DNA of 5,137 nucleotides from Fusobacteriales bacterium (GCA_031285605.1 JAITVW010000102.1:1-5137), one strand, 5' to 3'; shown: positions 1 through 5,137, counted from the stretch's first letter. Translations and numbers: made by a program. The notes: generated by a model from the letters alone, not told the origin.

Positions 1-920
1 TCTACTCTTTCTGTTCCTTGTACTTTTGATAATACTAAACTTCCATCTACATTGATTTTTAGTACTTTTTGACTTATCATATCTCCTTTTACTCCAATAT
101 CTGAACCTACTGCTTTCAAATATATATTCCGTCCGTAAACACTTCCCAATACTGACGCTGATATTAAGACCTCTCCCGGATTTTCTCCCTGCTTTACCAC
201 TTCTCCTGTTCCCGGTTTATAGTCATATTCTCCGCCGATAAGATTTAGGTCTGTTCCGTTTAATTGTCCGTTTACTTTTATTTCTTTCGCTAATAAACTT
301 AATGTTTCTGCCGCGTTTCCGTTAAAATTTCCGTTTATCTCTATTCTGCCTTTTCTCACCATTATTGTCATCAGGTCATCTGTTATATGTCCTGTTGTAA
401 ATGTCGTATTCCCAAATCTTCCTACCAATCCTCCGTTTCCTCCAAAATAGATTCCGTTCGGATTACTGAAAAAAACGTCCATCTTCCCTGTTGAAGCTGC
501 TTCTATATAGCCTTTTAGTACTGACGGGTCTTTATGTACACGAATTAAAACTGCCCTTGCAGGATTTCCCGTATAGTTTTCATTCGGCGCTATTATTCCT
601 CCCAGTTCACTTCTGTATCCTGCTCCTTCTCTGGGTGAGATGTTATTTAATATTAGATTTTTATCATCTACATTTAGTCTGTCGAAATCATTAACTGATA
701 TTGTCCCATTAGGATTTGCAAGCTCAATCATTGGTGTTCCGTTTGGTGCCGTTGTTACTCTTGCTGTTGAACCATCTCTTGTTTTTATTAATTCATTTGA
801 AAATGTCATGCTGTTTAAGAACATTCCCAGCAATATTGTTATTGCCATATTCCTTCTTACAAACTTTTTTTCATCACTGAATATCTCTTTAATTACATTT
901 ATAATTCTGTCTTTCTTCAT
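1..920 (-). CDS. Two-partner-secretion exoprotein (filamentous haemagglutinin-type adhesin), N-terminal part
   Basis: This is an uninterrupted reading frame of 306 codons that leaves the window at position 1, so only the N-terminus is seen. Residues 1-23 are charged and basic (two Arg before Asn24), residues 25-41 are hydrophobic (MAITILLGMFLNSMTFS), and a signal-peptidase site near Ser41/Asn42 is likely. From about residue 50 the sequence reads as a TPS (haemagglutination activity) domain. ANPNGTISVNDFDRLNV (68-84) and LILNN (89-93) match the family's 'NGxSxNxYxxFNV...LILNN' block. NPNGI (153-157) is the hallmark TPS motif, and short repetitive beta-helix-like strands rich in G, N and V follow. 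By family knowledge, such proteins cross the inner membrane by Sec and the outer membrane through a TpsB Omp85-type pore, then act as surface adhesins or toxins. No TpsB gene is in the window. The chosen ATG has AGGAGGG five bases upstream. An in-frame ATG at 953 would add MKTLNLIRREK. The family is clear; the function (adhesin or CDI-type toxin) is unknown without the C-terminus. Confidence 0.9.
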   Translation of the reverse strand, partial: MKKDRIINVIKEIFSDEKKFVRRNMAITILLGMFLNSMTFSNELIKTRDGSTARVTTAPNGTPMIELANPNGTISVNDFDRLNVDDKNLILNNISPREGAGYRSELGGIIAPNENYTGNPARAVLIRVHKDPSVLKGYIEAASTGKMDVFFSNPNGIYFGGNGGLVGRFGNTTFTTGHITDDLMTIMVRKGRIEINGNFNGNAAETLSLLAKEIKVNGQLNGTDLNLIGGEYDYKPGTGEVVKQGENPGEVLISASVLGSVYGRNIYLKAVGSDIGVKGDMISQKVLKINVDGSLVLSKVQGTERV

Positions 921-925
921 TTTTT

Positions 926-932
926 CCCTCCT
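926..932 (-). promoter_or_regulatory. Shine-Dalgarno site of the adhesin gene
   Basis: The minus strand reads AGGAGGG here, five bases before the ATG at 920. This near-perfect site is the main reason for choosing that start over the in-frame ATG at 953. The upstream ATG has its own weaker signals: AGGA at 961-964, seven bases away, and AAAGGAG at 967-973, thirteen bases away. If the longer form is used, the strong SD lies inside codons for LIRRE. Confidence 0.75.
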
Positions 933-1100
933 AATTAAGTTTAATGTTTTCATTCTTTTTTCCTAGCTCCTTTCCCCTATTTTTGATAATTTCATGTATT
1001 TATCTTTCATTAAAATCTTACATTATTCATCATATATTTTAATTATTTTTAGTTTTATTAAATCTTATACTCTTAAATCAAATATATTTTTTTAATTTAT

Positions 1101-1128
1101 TTTATATTTTTAAAATATTAATTGTCTA
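1101..1128 (-). promoter_or_regulatory. Candidate sigma70-type promoter of the adhesin gene
   Basis: On the minus strand TAGACA (1123-1128, 5 of 6 matches to the -35 consensus) is separated by 16 bases from TATAAA (1101-1106, 5 of 6 matches to the -10). It would give a leader of roughly 170 bases before the ATG at 920. The rest of the 921-1238 gap is very AT-rich, so chance -10 matches are frequent; the -35 is the more informative half. I see no hairpin with a T-tract after the upstream gene's stop at 1239, so read-through from that gene is also possible. Confidence 0.4.
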
Positions 1129-1162
1129 GTTCTTCAAGCATTCTTTATTTTAATGTTTTTCA

Positions 1163-1199
1163 GACAACACAAAATTAAGACATCTTATGACATCTGACA
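1163..1199. repeat. Cluster of GACA / GACATCT direct repeats upstream of the adhesin promoter
   Basis: On the plus strand GACATCT occurs at 1179-1185 and again at 1189-1195, exactly ten bases (one helical turn) apart. Flanking GACA copies lie at 1163-1166 and 1196-1199. The block is about 35-70 bp upstream of the candidate -35 of the adhesin gene, a usual place for an activator site. It is also relatively less AT-rich than its surroundings. Protein binding is an inference from spacing alone; no known operator consensus is recognised. Confidence 0.3.
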
Positions 1200-1238
1200 A
1201 GCTTTGAATTGCACACTAACTAATTATTTGCTTCCAAA

Positions 1239-1928
1239 CTAAAAATATATCCCTATTTCTGTCCTCAATTTTCTTCTTTTCCTTTTTGATATTTTTTTCA
1301 TATCCTTTATATCAGATATTTTTTCATAAATCCTTATTAAAACTTCCATTCCTATTTTCTTTACTTTTAGTAAGTTTAGAAAAGCTCCTATTAATGCTGT
1401 TTCCTTCCTGTTTAATCTCTTTAAAAAGTTATTTACAGACTCCGGAATTTCTTCTGCTTTCAAATACAGTGATTCTTCCTTCCGTACATTATCATTCAGA
1501 TACCTTTCAAGCTCTTTTGGTGTCATTTCTTTTGATGACATCATTTTCAATACTTTATTTAACTCTTCTGCATTTGTTTTCCCTAATTTTAGTATTCTCT
1601 TTATTACATGCATTTTCAACTGATTTACCAGTTTTTTCCCTCTTTCATCCGCTAGTACATAAAGCTGATATCTTTTACTATCATCTCTCAGTGTATTTAT
1701 TGATTTTTTAAATAACTTTGTCACTATTTCTATATAGCCTTTTCTGCCGGCTTCTTCTCTTATATGCCCTACCGCCATTCCTCTGAAACATGATCTTTCA
1801 TAATCAGTGGCTCTTAGTGATGTCATTGCTGTTATCTGCTCTCCTGTTGCTTCACTTGGGTTTATAAGGTACCCAGATAAAAGTTGCAATATTGACTTCA
1901 TATTCATTTCCATATTTTCCTCCATCAT
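1239..1928 (-). CDS. Uncharacterised basic helical protein (229 aa)
   Basis: I do not recognise this protein. It is predicted to be almost wholly helical and soluble, with no signal peptide or convincing membrane segment. The first about 70 residues contain a short conserved-looking block (SLRATDYERSCFRGMAVGHI, 37-56) with its single Cys at 47. The middle (82-150) is a charged helical stretch. A second leucine-rich part (160-205) ends in a strongly basic tail, KKISKRKRRKLR (211-222), which would suit nucleic-acid or membrane-surface binding. The second Met codon (1925) may be the true start: AGAGG (1933-1937) is four bases from the first ATG but seven from the second. It has its own perfect-consensus promoter and points the same way as the TPS adhesin gene 318 bases downstream. 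That leaves open a role as regulator or companion of that locus, but nothing in the sequence proves a link. Confidence 0.75.
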   Translation of the reverse strand: MMEENMEMNMKSILQLLSGYLINPSEATGEQITAMTSLRATDYERSCFRGMAVGHIREEAGRKGYIEIVTKLFKKSINTLRDDSKRYQLYVLADERGKKLVNQLKMHVIKRILKLGKTNAEELNKVLKMMSSKEMTPKELERYLNDNVRKEESLYLKAEEIPESVNNFLKRLNRKETALIGAFLNLLKVKKIGMEVLIRIYEKISDIKDMKKISKRKRRKLRTEIGIYF

Positions 1929-2039
1929 TCCGCCTCTTGATTTTTAAAAAAACAACATCTTAAAATATTAATTTAATTATAAGATTCCATATATTTATAT
2001 TATTATTTTTAAAACATTGCTTTTTTCATCTCTTTAATT

Positions 2040-2068
2040 ATTATATAATTTTCTTCGTTTAATGTCAA
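2040..2068 (-). promoter_or_regulatory. Perfect-consensus sigma70 promoter of the 229-aa gene
   Basis: On the minus strand TTGACA (2063-2068) and TATAAT (2040-2045) are both exact consensus hexamers with the ideal 17-base spacer. Transcription would begin near 2033 and give a leader of about 105 bases before the ATG at 1928. A six-codon reading frame (MKKAMF, ATG at 2029) begins right after the predicted start; it is too short to call. A promoter this strong for a low-profile gene suggests that it is held in check by a repressor or is highly expressed. Confidence 0.75.
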
Positions 2069-2084
2069 TGATTTATTGCATTTA

Positions 2085-2150
2085 TTATGTTTTTATATTT
2101 GTATATACAAATATAATCAAACAAACAATCCAGTAACTTCTATAATTCAT
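2085..2150 (-). CDS. Possible 21-residue hydrophobic peptide
   Basis: The frame encodes MNYRSYWIVCLIIFVYTNIK followed by T and a TAA stop. GGAG (2156-2159) lies five bases before the ATG, a proper SD distance. Residues 7-16 are hydrophobic enough for a short membrane segment, flanked by Arg4 and Lys20. It would fit a small membrane peptide such as a toxin or leader peptide, but no family is recognised and the frame is short enough to arise by chance. A weak TTTACT-16-TATACT promoter-like pair lies about 100 bases upstream. The frame ends just before the perfect promoter of the next gene. Confidence 0.2.
   Translation of the reverse strand: MNYRSYWIVCLIIFVYTNIKT
2093..2116. promoter_or_regulatory. 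Perfect 24-bp palindrome, operator candidate
   Basis: The 24 bases are their own reverse complement, with core ATTTGTATATACAAAT at 2097-2112 and centre between 2104 and 2105. The near edge is 24 bp upstream of the -35 of the perfect promoter, so the centre lies near position -71 of that transcript. Perfect dyads of this size suit a dimeric regulator, although AT-rich DNA makes palindromes more common. It is not an Fnr or Crp consensus. Part of it also overlaps the possible 21-residue reading frame at 2085-2150. Confidence 0.45.
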
Positions 2151-2364
2151 TTCTTCTCCAAAAACTTCACAGTCTTTTTTCTGTGACCTTTTCTTCCTGT
2201 TCCATTTTTAATGAAAAATCTTAGATATGACCTCTTTGTTATATTTTATTTACTCTCTCTTTCTCTAAGAAAATTCTAAGTATATAAAAAGGTAAAACTA
2301 AGTAAATGAAGTTAAAATACATTATGCTAAAAGAAAAATAACTTTTTTCTTCAAAAAACTCCTT

Positions 2365-2397
2365 AAAACCAAGCTTTCAGCTTGGTTTTCTTTTTTT
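2365..2397 (+). terminator. Strong intrinsic terminator facing the plus strand
   Basis: An 11-bp perfect stem, AAAACCAAGCT (2365-2375) with AGCTTGGTTTT (2379-2389), closes a three-base loop. It is followed by C and seven T (2391-2397). This is a textbook rho-independent terminator for plus-strand transcription. Read on the minus strand the stem is followed only by AAGGAG, so any function for the leftward hydE transcript would be weak. No recognisable plus-strand gene precedes it. The only nearby frame is an 11-codon one, ATG at 2306 to TAA at 2341 (MKLKYIMLKEK), with a poor SD. Confidence 0.8.
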
Positions 2398-2628
2398 ACC
2401 GCTTCTACATCTTCTATATTCAAAACCTGCTAAAGTATAACTTCTCTTCCTTACTCTCAAAAAACCTTATCTTTCCTAGTATGATACTTATTATTTCATA
2501 TTGATGTGAACTCAATGTGAAGATTTTAAAAAAAATTCCATATTATTGTAATATTATCAAAATATCAGTATTACAGCTAAAAGAATTTTTGAATAAGTAA
2601 AAGGCTTATTTTTTGATATTATAAAATC
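2398..2628. other. Non-coding AT-rich stretch
   Basis: I see no credible gene, RNA or promoter here on either strand. It contains a two-copy ATGTGAA direct repeat (2504-2510 and 2515-2521, 11 bases apart). It also has a weak 6-bp AT stem, AATAAG/CTTATT near 2592-2610, followed by a T-run on the plus strand; neither is strong enough to call. It separates the orphan plus-strand terminator from the 3' end of hydE. Confidence 0.5.
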
Positions 2629-2664
2629 ACCTTACAATTACAGGCTTCCACATAATTATAAGGT
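2629..2664 (-). terminator. Hairpin in the hydE 3' region (terminator or mRNA-end stabiliser)
   Basis: Arms 2629-2642 and 2651-2664 pair in the minus-strand RNA over 14 bp around an eight-base loop, starting 28 bases after the hydE stop. Three of the pairs are G-U in minus-strand RNA but would be C-A mismatches in plus-strand RNA, so the structure favours the hydE transcript. Only four U follow (GATTTTATAAT), so it is not a canonical intrinsic terminator. It may instead block 3' exonucleases or act with a factor. Confidence 0.45.
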
Positions 2665-2692
2665 AACTTTTTTATGAATTGATACTTCTTTT

Positions 2693-3787
2693 TTACAAAT
2701 TTTTTCTTTTAAAGTGAGGAGAATCTCCCCATTCGCCGTAACCTACTATATCTCCTATACTTGAAACTCTACCTGTAAGACACGCCTTGCATTCTTCGGC
2801 ATTATCATCTATACATGGTTTATTATCATACAGCTGATATTTCTCCCTGTGTTCCTCTATTGTTATAACAGGCATTAATATATTGGCACCGGCTTTCAGT
2901 CCGAGTTCCCTTCCCAGAGGATTCAGTGCCTGAAGTGCTGTCGTAGCCGCTATATTTACATCTTTCAGATACAATCTTGTTATTGCTATCATCTTTAATC
3001 CTGATACAAATCTCTTATATCTTTCCTCTTCCGTATTTAGATCATTACTTATTACGTCTTTTCCGAGAGGTGTATCCTTATGTACAACATACGGTCCCAT
3101 ACCTATCATATCAATATCCATTTTCTCAAAAAACAGAATATCATTTACCAGATCTTCTTCTGTTTGTCCGGGAAGTCCTATCATTACTCCGGTTCCTACC
3201 TGATATCCGATTTTTTTCAGTGTTTTCAAACAATCTACTCTTTTTTGGAAGGAATGAATTTTATTATCAGGGTGTATCATCTTATAAAGCTCTTCATTGG
3301 TAGTTTCTATCCTTAACAGGTATCTGTGCCCTCCGGCCTCAAACCATTCTCTGTAGATATCTTCTGTTTGTTCCCCAAGACAAAGTGTAAGACCTAATTT
3401 GCCGCCGCTTACTTCTTTTATATCAAGAATCATATCTTTAACAAATTTCTCAAAATTTTTATCCTGTCTTTCACCTGATTGAAGTGTAACAGAACCATAA
3501 TTATTTTCATATGCCCATTTAGCCATTTTTATTATTTCATCACCGGACATATCGAATCTTTCCACATTTTCATTACCGGATCTTATTCCGCAATAATAAC
3601 AATTTTTCACACATCTATTTGAAAATTCTATCAAACCTCTGTAATAGGCTTTTCTGCCTACATATTTTTCTTTTATGCTGTATGCTTTTTCATATAATTT
3701 ATTAAGATCATCCTGCTTTGTAAGTTTCATTAAGTAAATAAGATCATCTTTTGTTAAACTTTCTTTTTCCAATATCTGTTCTAACAA
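2693..3787 (-). CDS. hydE: [FeFe]-hydrogenase H-cluster radical SAM maturase HydE
   Basis: HydE is a cytoplasmic radical-SAM enzyme that works with HydG and HydF to build the 2Fe subcluster of [FeFe]-hydrogenase; it acts on the Fe(CO)2(CN)-cysteine product of HydG. The first cluster motif CVKNCYYC (Cys59, Cys63, Cys66) follows GLIEFSN, as in Thermotoga HydE. LQSGE (102-106) fits the SAM-binding region, and ETTNEELYKMIHP (161-173) and GMGPYVVHKDTP (229-240) are family blocks. A second motif C-x7-C-x2-C (Cys325, Cys333, Cys336) matches the auxiliary cluster found in many HydE proteins and argues against PylB or biotin synthase. The length of 364 residues is near the usual 350. The start is TTG, one base after the nifS stop; AGAGG (3796-3800) inside the end of nifS lies eight bases before it, and the N-terminus from there aligns with the family. 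Met20 is a less likely start. Expression is probably coupled to nifS. No hydF, hydG or hydrogenase gene is nearby. Confidence 0.93.
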   Translation of the reverse strand: MLEQILEKESLTKDDLIYLMKLTKQDDLNKLYEKAYSIKEKYVGRKAYYRGLIEFSNRCVKNCYYCGIRSGNENVERFDMSGDEIIKMAKWAYENNYGSVTLQSGERQDKNFEKFVKDMILDIKEVSGGKLGLTLCLGEQTEDIYREWFEAGGHRYLLRIETTNEELYKMIHPDNKIHSFQKRVDCLKTLKKIGYQVGTGVMIGLPGQTEEDLVNDILFFEKMDIDMIGMGPYVVHKDTPLGKDVISNDLNTEEERYKRFVSGLKMIAITRLYLKDVNIAATTALQALNPLGRELGLKAGANILMPVITIEEHREKYQLYDNKPCIDDNAEECKACLTGRVSSIGDIVGYGEWGDSPHFKRKNL

Positions 3788-3788
3788 G

Positions 3789-4925
3789 TTATCCGCCTCT
3801 TTCGGTTTTTACAATTTCCTTTAGATTTTCAATAAAAAAATCAATTTCTTCCATTGTGTTATATCTTCCTATGCTGACTCTTATGGTAGACTTCAAATCC
3901 TCTTTTGATAATCCCATAGCTTTCAAAACCGGAGATTCCAGAAAGGCTCCTGACATGCAGGCAGAGCCGGCACTTACACATATTCCTCTCAAATCCAGTG
4001 CTACAAGAAGAGTCTGCACATCACAGCCTCTTATGGTAAGACTTGTTATGGTATTCAGTCTGTCAGCTTCTTCCCCGTTTATTACTACATCATTTATTTC
4101 ATTCTTAATTCTCTTTTCCATGTATTCATGAAGCTTCTTTTCATTCATCTGTTCCTGAAAAATACTTCCGTATGTTATTTCCAGAGCCTTCTGCATACCA
4201 TATACAGAATTAAGATTTTCTGTTCCTGCTCTTCTGTTTCTCTCCTGATGACCACCGAATATCTGTTTCTTTACAAGAAAATTCTTATCCAGAAAAACTA
4301 TTCCTGCCCCTTTCGGACCGTAAAACTTATGTGCACTTGCTGTAAAGGCTGATATTCTTGATTCCTTTGGATAAATTATATCCTTTCCTATACTTTGTAC
4401 TGCATCAACATGAAAAAAAACAGCTGTTTTGGATAATATTTTTCCTATTTCCTCTATTGGCTGAATGACTCCTGTTTCATTATTGGAACTCATAATTGAT
4501 ACCAGTATCGTATCCTGTCTCAGAGAATCTTTTAATTCCTCCACATTAATCAAACCGTTGTTATCAGTATGAAGATAGGTTATTTCATATCCTTTTTCCT
4601 CTAAATCCAATAAGGTATTAAGAACTGTCGGATGTTCTATATCAGTTGTTATAATGTGCTTTCCTTTGTATGCATACGCCTCGGCTGCACCTTTTATAAC
4701 CAGATTATTTCCTTCCGCCCCGCCGGAAGTAAAAATTATTTCTTTTCCTTCAGCACCAAACAAACCGGCTATTACTTCCCTGCTGTTTTCCAAAAGCTTT
4801 TTGGCTTTTTGACCGGCGCTGTGAATAGACGATGGATTTCCGTAGTATTGTTCGCAGCTTTTTAGTAACTCCTGAATTACTTCCGGCAGAATTCTGGTAG
4901 AAGCTGCATTATCCAGATAAATCAT
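3789..4925 (-). CDS. nifS: Cysteine desulfurase, NifS/IscS family
   Basis: This PLP enzyme converts cysteine to alanine and holds the sulfur as a persulfide for Fe-S cluster and thio-cofactor synthesis. The N-terminus YLDNAAST (3-10), GNPSSIHSAGQ (29-39) and FTSGGAEGNN (65-74) are typical. Visible catalytic residues are His98 (EHPT), Asp174 and Gln177 (HVDAVQ), the PLP-binding Lys200 in SAHKFYGPKG, the RAGTEN block (232-237), and the persulfide Cys323 in SAGSACMSG. Spacing between these residues agrees with E. coli IscS. At 378 residues and with this active-site loop it belongs to group I (NifS/IscS) rather than SufS. GGAGGAG (4938-4944) lies twelve bases before the ATG, somewhat far, but the MIYLDNAA start is standard. 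It is the first gene of a two-gene operon with hydE. No iscU, iscR or thiI lies beside it, so a dedicated role in maturing HydE or hydrogenase is plausible but unproven; it could equally be the cell's general desulfurase. Confidence 0.95.
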   Translation of the reverse strand: MIYLDNAASTRILPEVIQELLKSCEQYYGNPSSIHSAGQKAKKLLENSREVIAGLFGAEGKEIIFTSGGAEGNNLVIKGAAEAYAYKGKHIITTDIEHPTVLNTLLDLEEKGYEITYLHTDNNGLINVEELKDSLRQDTILVSIMSSNNETGVIQPIEEIGKILSKTAVFFHVDAVQSIGKDIIYPKESRISAFTASAHKFYGPKGAGIVFLDKNFLVKKQIFGGHQERNRRAGTENLNSVYGMQKALEITYGSIFQEQMNEKKLHEYMEKRIKNEINDVVINGEEADRLNTITSLTIRGCDVQTLLVALDLRGICVSAGSACMSGAFLESPVLKAMGLSKEDLKSTIRVSIGRYNTMEEIDFFIENLKEIVKTERGG

Positions 4926-4962
4926 TTTACAGTTATACTCCTCCGTTTATAATTATTATCTT

Positions 4963-4991
4963 ATTATACTATATTTTATTTAATTTTTCTA
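4963..4991 (-). promoter_or_regulatory. Promoter of the nifS-hydE operon
   Basis: On the minus strand TAGAAA (4986-4991, 4 of 6) is followed after 17 bases by an exact TATAAT (4963-4968). Transcription would start near 4956, giving a leader of about 30 bases that includes the GGAGGAG SD (4938-4944). No IscR-like or other operator is recognised. The -35 lies about 40 bp downstream of the group II intron end, so the promoter is intact and probably drives the operon independently of the intron. Confidence 0.6.
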
Positions 4992-5074
4992 TTTTAAAAA
5001 AATTTCTCTTTTCTCATTTGTATATAACCATAATCGAGTAGAGGCTGATCCTTAATGGACTTCACCCCTCTCAC

Positions 5075-5106
5075 ACCACCGTACGTACCGTTCGGTATAC
5101 GGCGGT
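5075..5106 (-). ncRNA. Group II intron domain V (catalytic core)
   Basis: The minus strand folds as ACCGCCGTA, TACC, loop GAAC, GGTA, a two-base CG bulge, then TACGGTGGT: a 9-bp lower stem (one G-U wobble) and a 4-bp upper stem. The two-base bulge at this position is the metal-binding bulge of domain V. The CGC triad, whose middle G forms the G-U wobble, corresponds to the catalytic triad as found in group IIC (AGC in IIA/IIB). All pairing is intact, so this copy keeps the features needed for catalysis. Confidence 0.88.
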
Positions 5107-5111
5107 TCAAT

Positions 5112-5137
5112 TTATATTTCTGTATGGACTTTTAGAT
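5112..5137 (-). CDS. C-terminal end of the intron-encoded reverse transcriptase/maturase (partial)
   Basis: Seven codons ending in TAA (5112-5114) read LKVHTEI on the minus strand, only five bases before domain V. Group II intron proteins are encoded in domain IV and often stop right there. Seven residues cannot prove identity, and the frame is chosen only because it ends properly next to domain V. The body of the gene lies beyond the right edge. Confidence 0.35.

Larger units (their letters stand above)
5033..5137 (-). mobile_element. Group II intron, 3' end (group IIC-like), truncated by window edge
   Basis: Read on the minus strand, the segment holds the end of an intron-encoded protein, a complete domain V, a domain VI hairpin and a 3' end TACTCGAT, typical of bacterial group II introns, which finish in A-pyrimidine. 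An A (5039) seven bases from the proposed end is a candidate branch point. Domain VI can fold by pairing AGAGG with CCTCT, then TGA with TCA and TCC with GGA around an ATTAA loop (about 5039-5071). Group II introns are self-splicing ribozymes that move by reverse transcription into DNA. The IIC class inserts beside intrinsic terminators or similar hairpins. The insertion point would be beyond the right edge, so the target hairpin cannot be seen. The exact 3' boundary is uncertain by one to three bases. Confidence 0.85.

Noticed and set aside
491..966. Two overlapping plus-strand frames of 67 and 108 codons
   Set aside because: They lie antisense to the TPS exoprotein frame, have no SD, and their hydrophobic translation is the usual complement of an A-rich coding strand.
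1286..1711. Plus-strand frame of 141 codons resembling a membrane protein
   Set aside because: It is fully antisense to the 229-aa gene. Leu/Phe/Ser richness comes from the complement of Lys/Glu-rich codons, and there is no SD or promoter.
1239..1928. Possibility that the 229-aa protein is the TpsB transporter of the adhesin
   Set aside because: It is far too short, lacks a signal peptide and beta-barrel or POTRA features, and looks helical and cytoplasmic.
2167..2186. TCACAG/CTGTGA inverted repeat, considered as a Crp site or terminator
   Set aside because: The half-sites are in the wrong order for Crp (TGTGA should come first), and the 6-bp stem with an 8-base loop is too weak for a confident terminator.
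2504..2521. Two copies of ATGTGAA eleven bases apart
   Set aside because: They are short, with no gene or promoter downstream that they could control; probably chance.
2591..2614. AATAAG/CTTATT stem followed by T-run on the plus strand
   Set aside because: It has only one G-C pair and a seven-base loop, which is expected by chance in DNA this AT-rich.
2977..3316. Plus-strand frames of 108 and 78 codons
   Set aside because: They are antisense to hydE, whose conserved motifs run through the same region.
3751..4865. Plus-strand frames antisense to nifS and the nifS/hydE junction
   Set aside because: nifS is unambiguous from its catalytic residues; these frames have no recognisable features of their own.

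Overview
This is an AT-rich window in which every well-supported gene lies on the minus strand. The combination of low GC, a large family-type two-partner-secretion adhesin with a long basic signal sequence, [FeFe]-hydrogenase maturation and a group II intron suggests an anaerobic, diderm, fermentative bacterium. The best guess is the Fusobacteriota (Leptotrichia/Sebaldella-like). This placement is inferred from sequence style, not from a database match.

Layout, left to right. Positions 1-920 (minus, running off the left edge) hold the N-terminal 306 residues of a filamentous-haemagglutinin-type exoprotein (TpsA) with its signal peptide and TPS domain. Positions 921-1238 are its upstream region, with a good SD, a sigma70-like promoter candidate and a cluster of GACA/GACATCT repeats. 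Positions 1239-1928 (minus) encode an unrecognised, very basic, helical 229-residue protein. It is preceded by a perfect-consensus promoter and, just upstream of that, a perfect 24-bp palindrome. The rest of the 764-base gap at 1929-2692 holds a possible 21-residue membrane peptide, one strong intrinsic terminator pointing along the plus strand with no obvious gene feeding it, and a hairpin just after hydE.

Positions 2693-4925 are a tight two-gene operon transcribed leftwards: a NifS/IscS-type cysteine desulfurase, then, one base after its stop, HydE, a radical-SAM maturase of the [FeFe]-hydrogenase H-cluster. The desulfurase supplies persulfide sulfur and HydE carries two Fe-S clusters, so the pairing makes biochemical sense. 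No hydF, hydG or hydrogenase gene is in the window. A TAGAAA-17-TATAAT promoter precedes the operon.

At the right edge (about 5033-5137, minus) lies the 3' end of a group II intron. Domain V is intact, with a CGC-type catalytic triad as in group IIC; domain VI follows, and just before domain V are the probable last seven codons of the intron-encoded reverse transcriptase. The intron ends only about 40 bp upstream of the operon promoter, so the operon's original upstream neighbourhood has been interrupted.

I did not find a clearly undescribed system. The observations most worth following are the basic orphan protein with its palindrome and perfect promoter next to the adhesin, the orphan plus-strand terminator, and the wobble-asymmetric hairpin after hydE.
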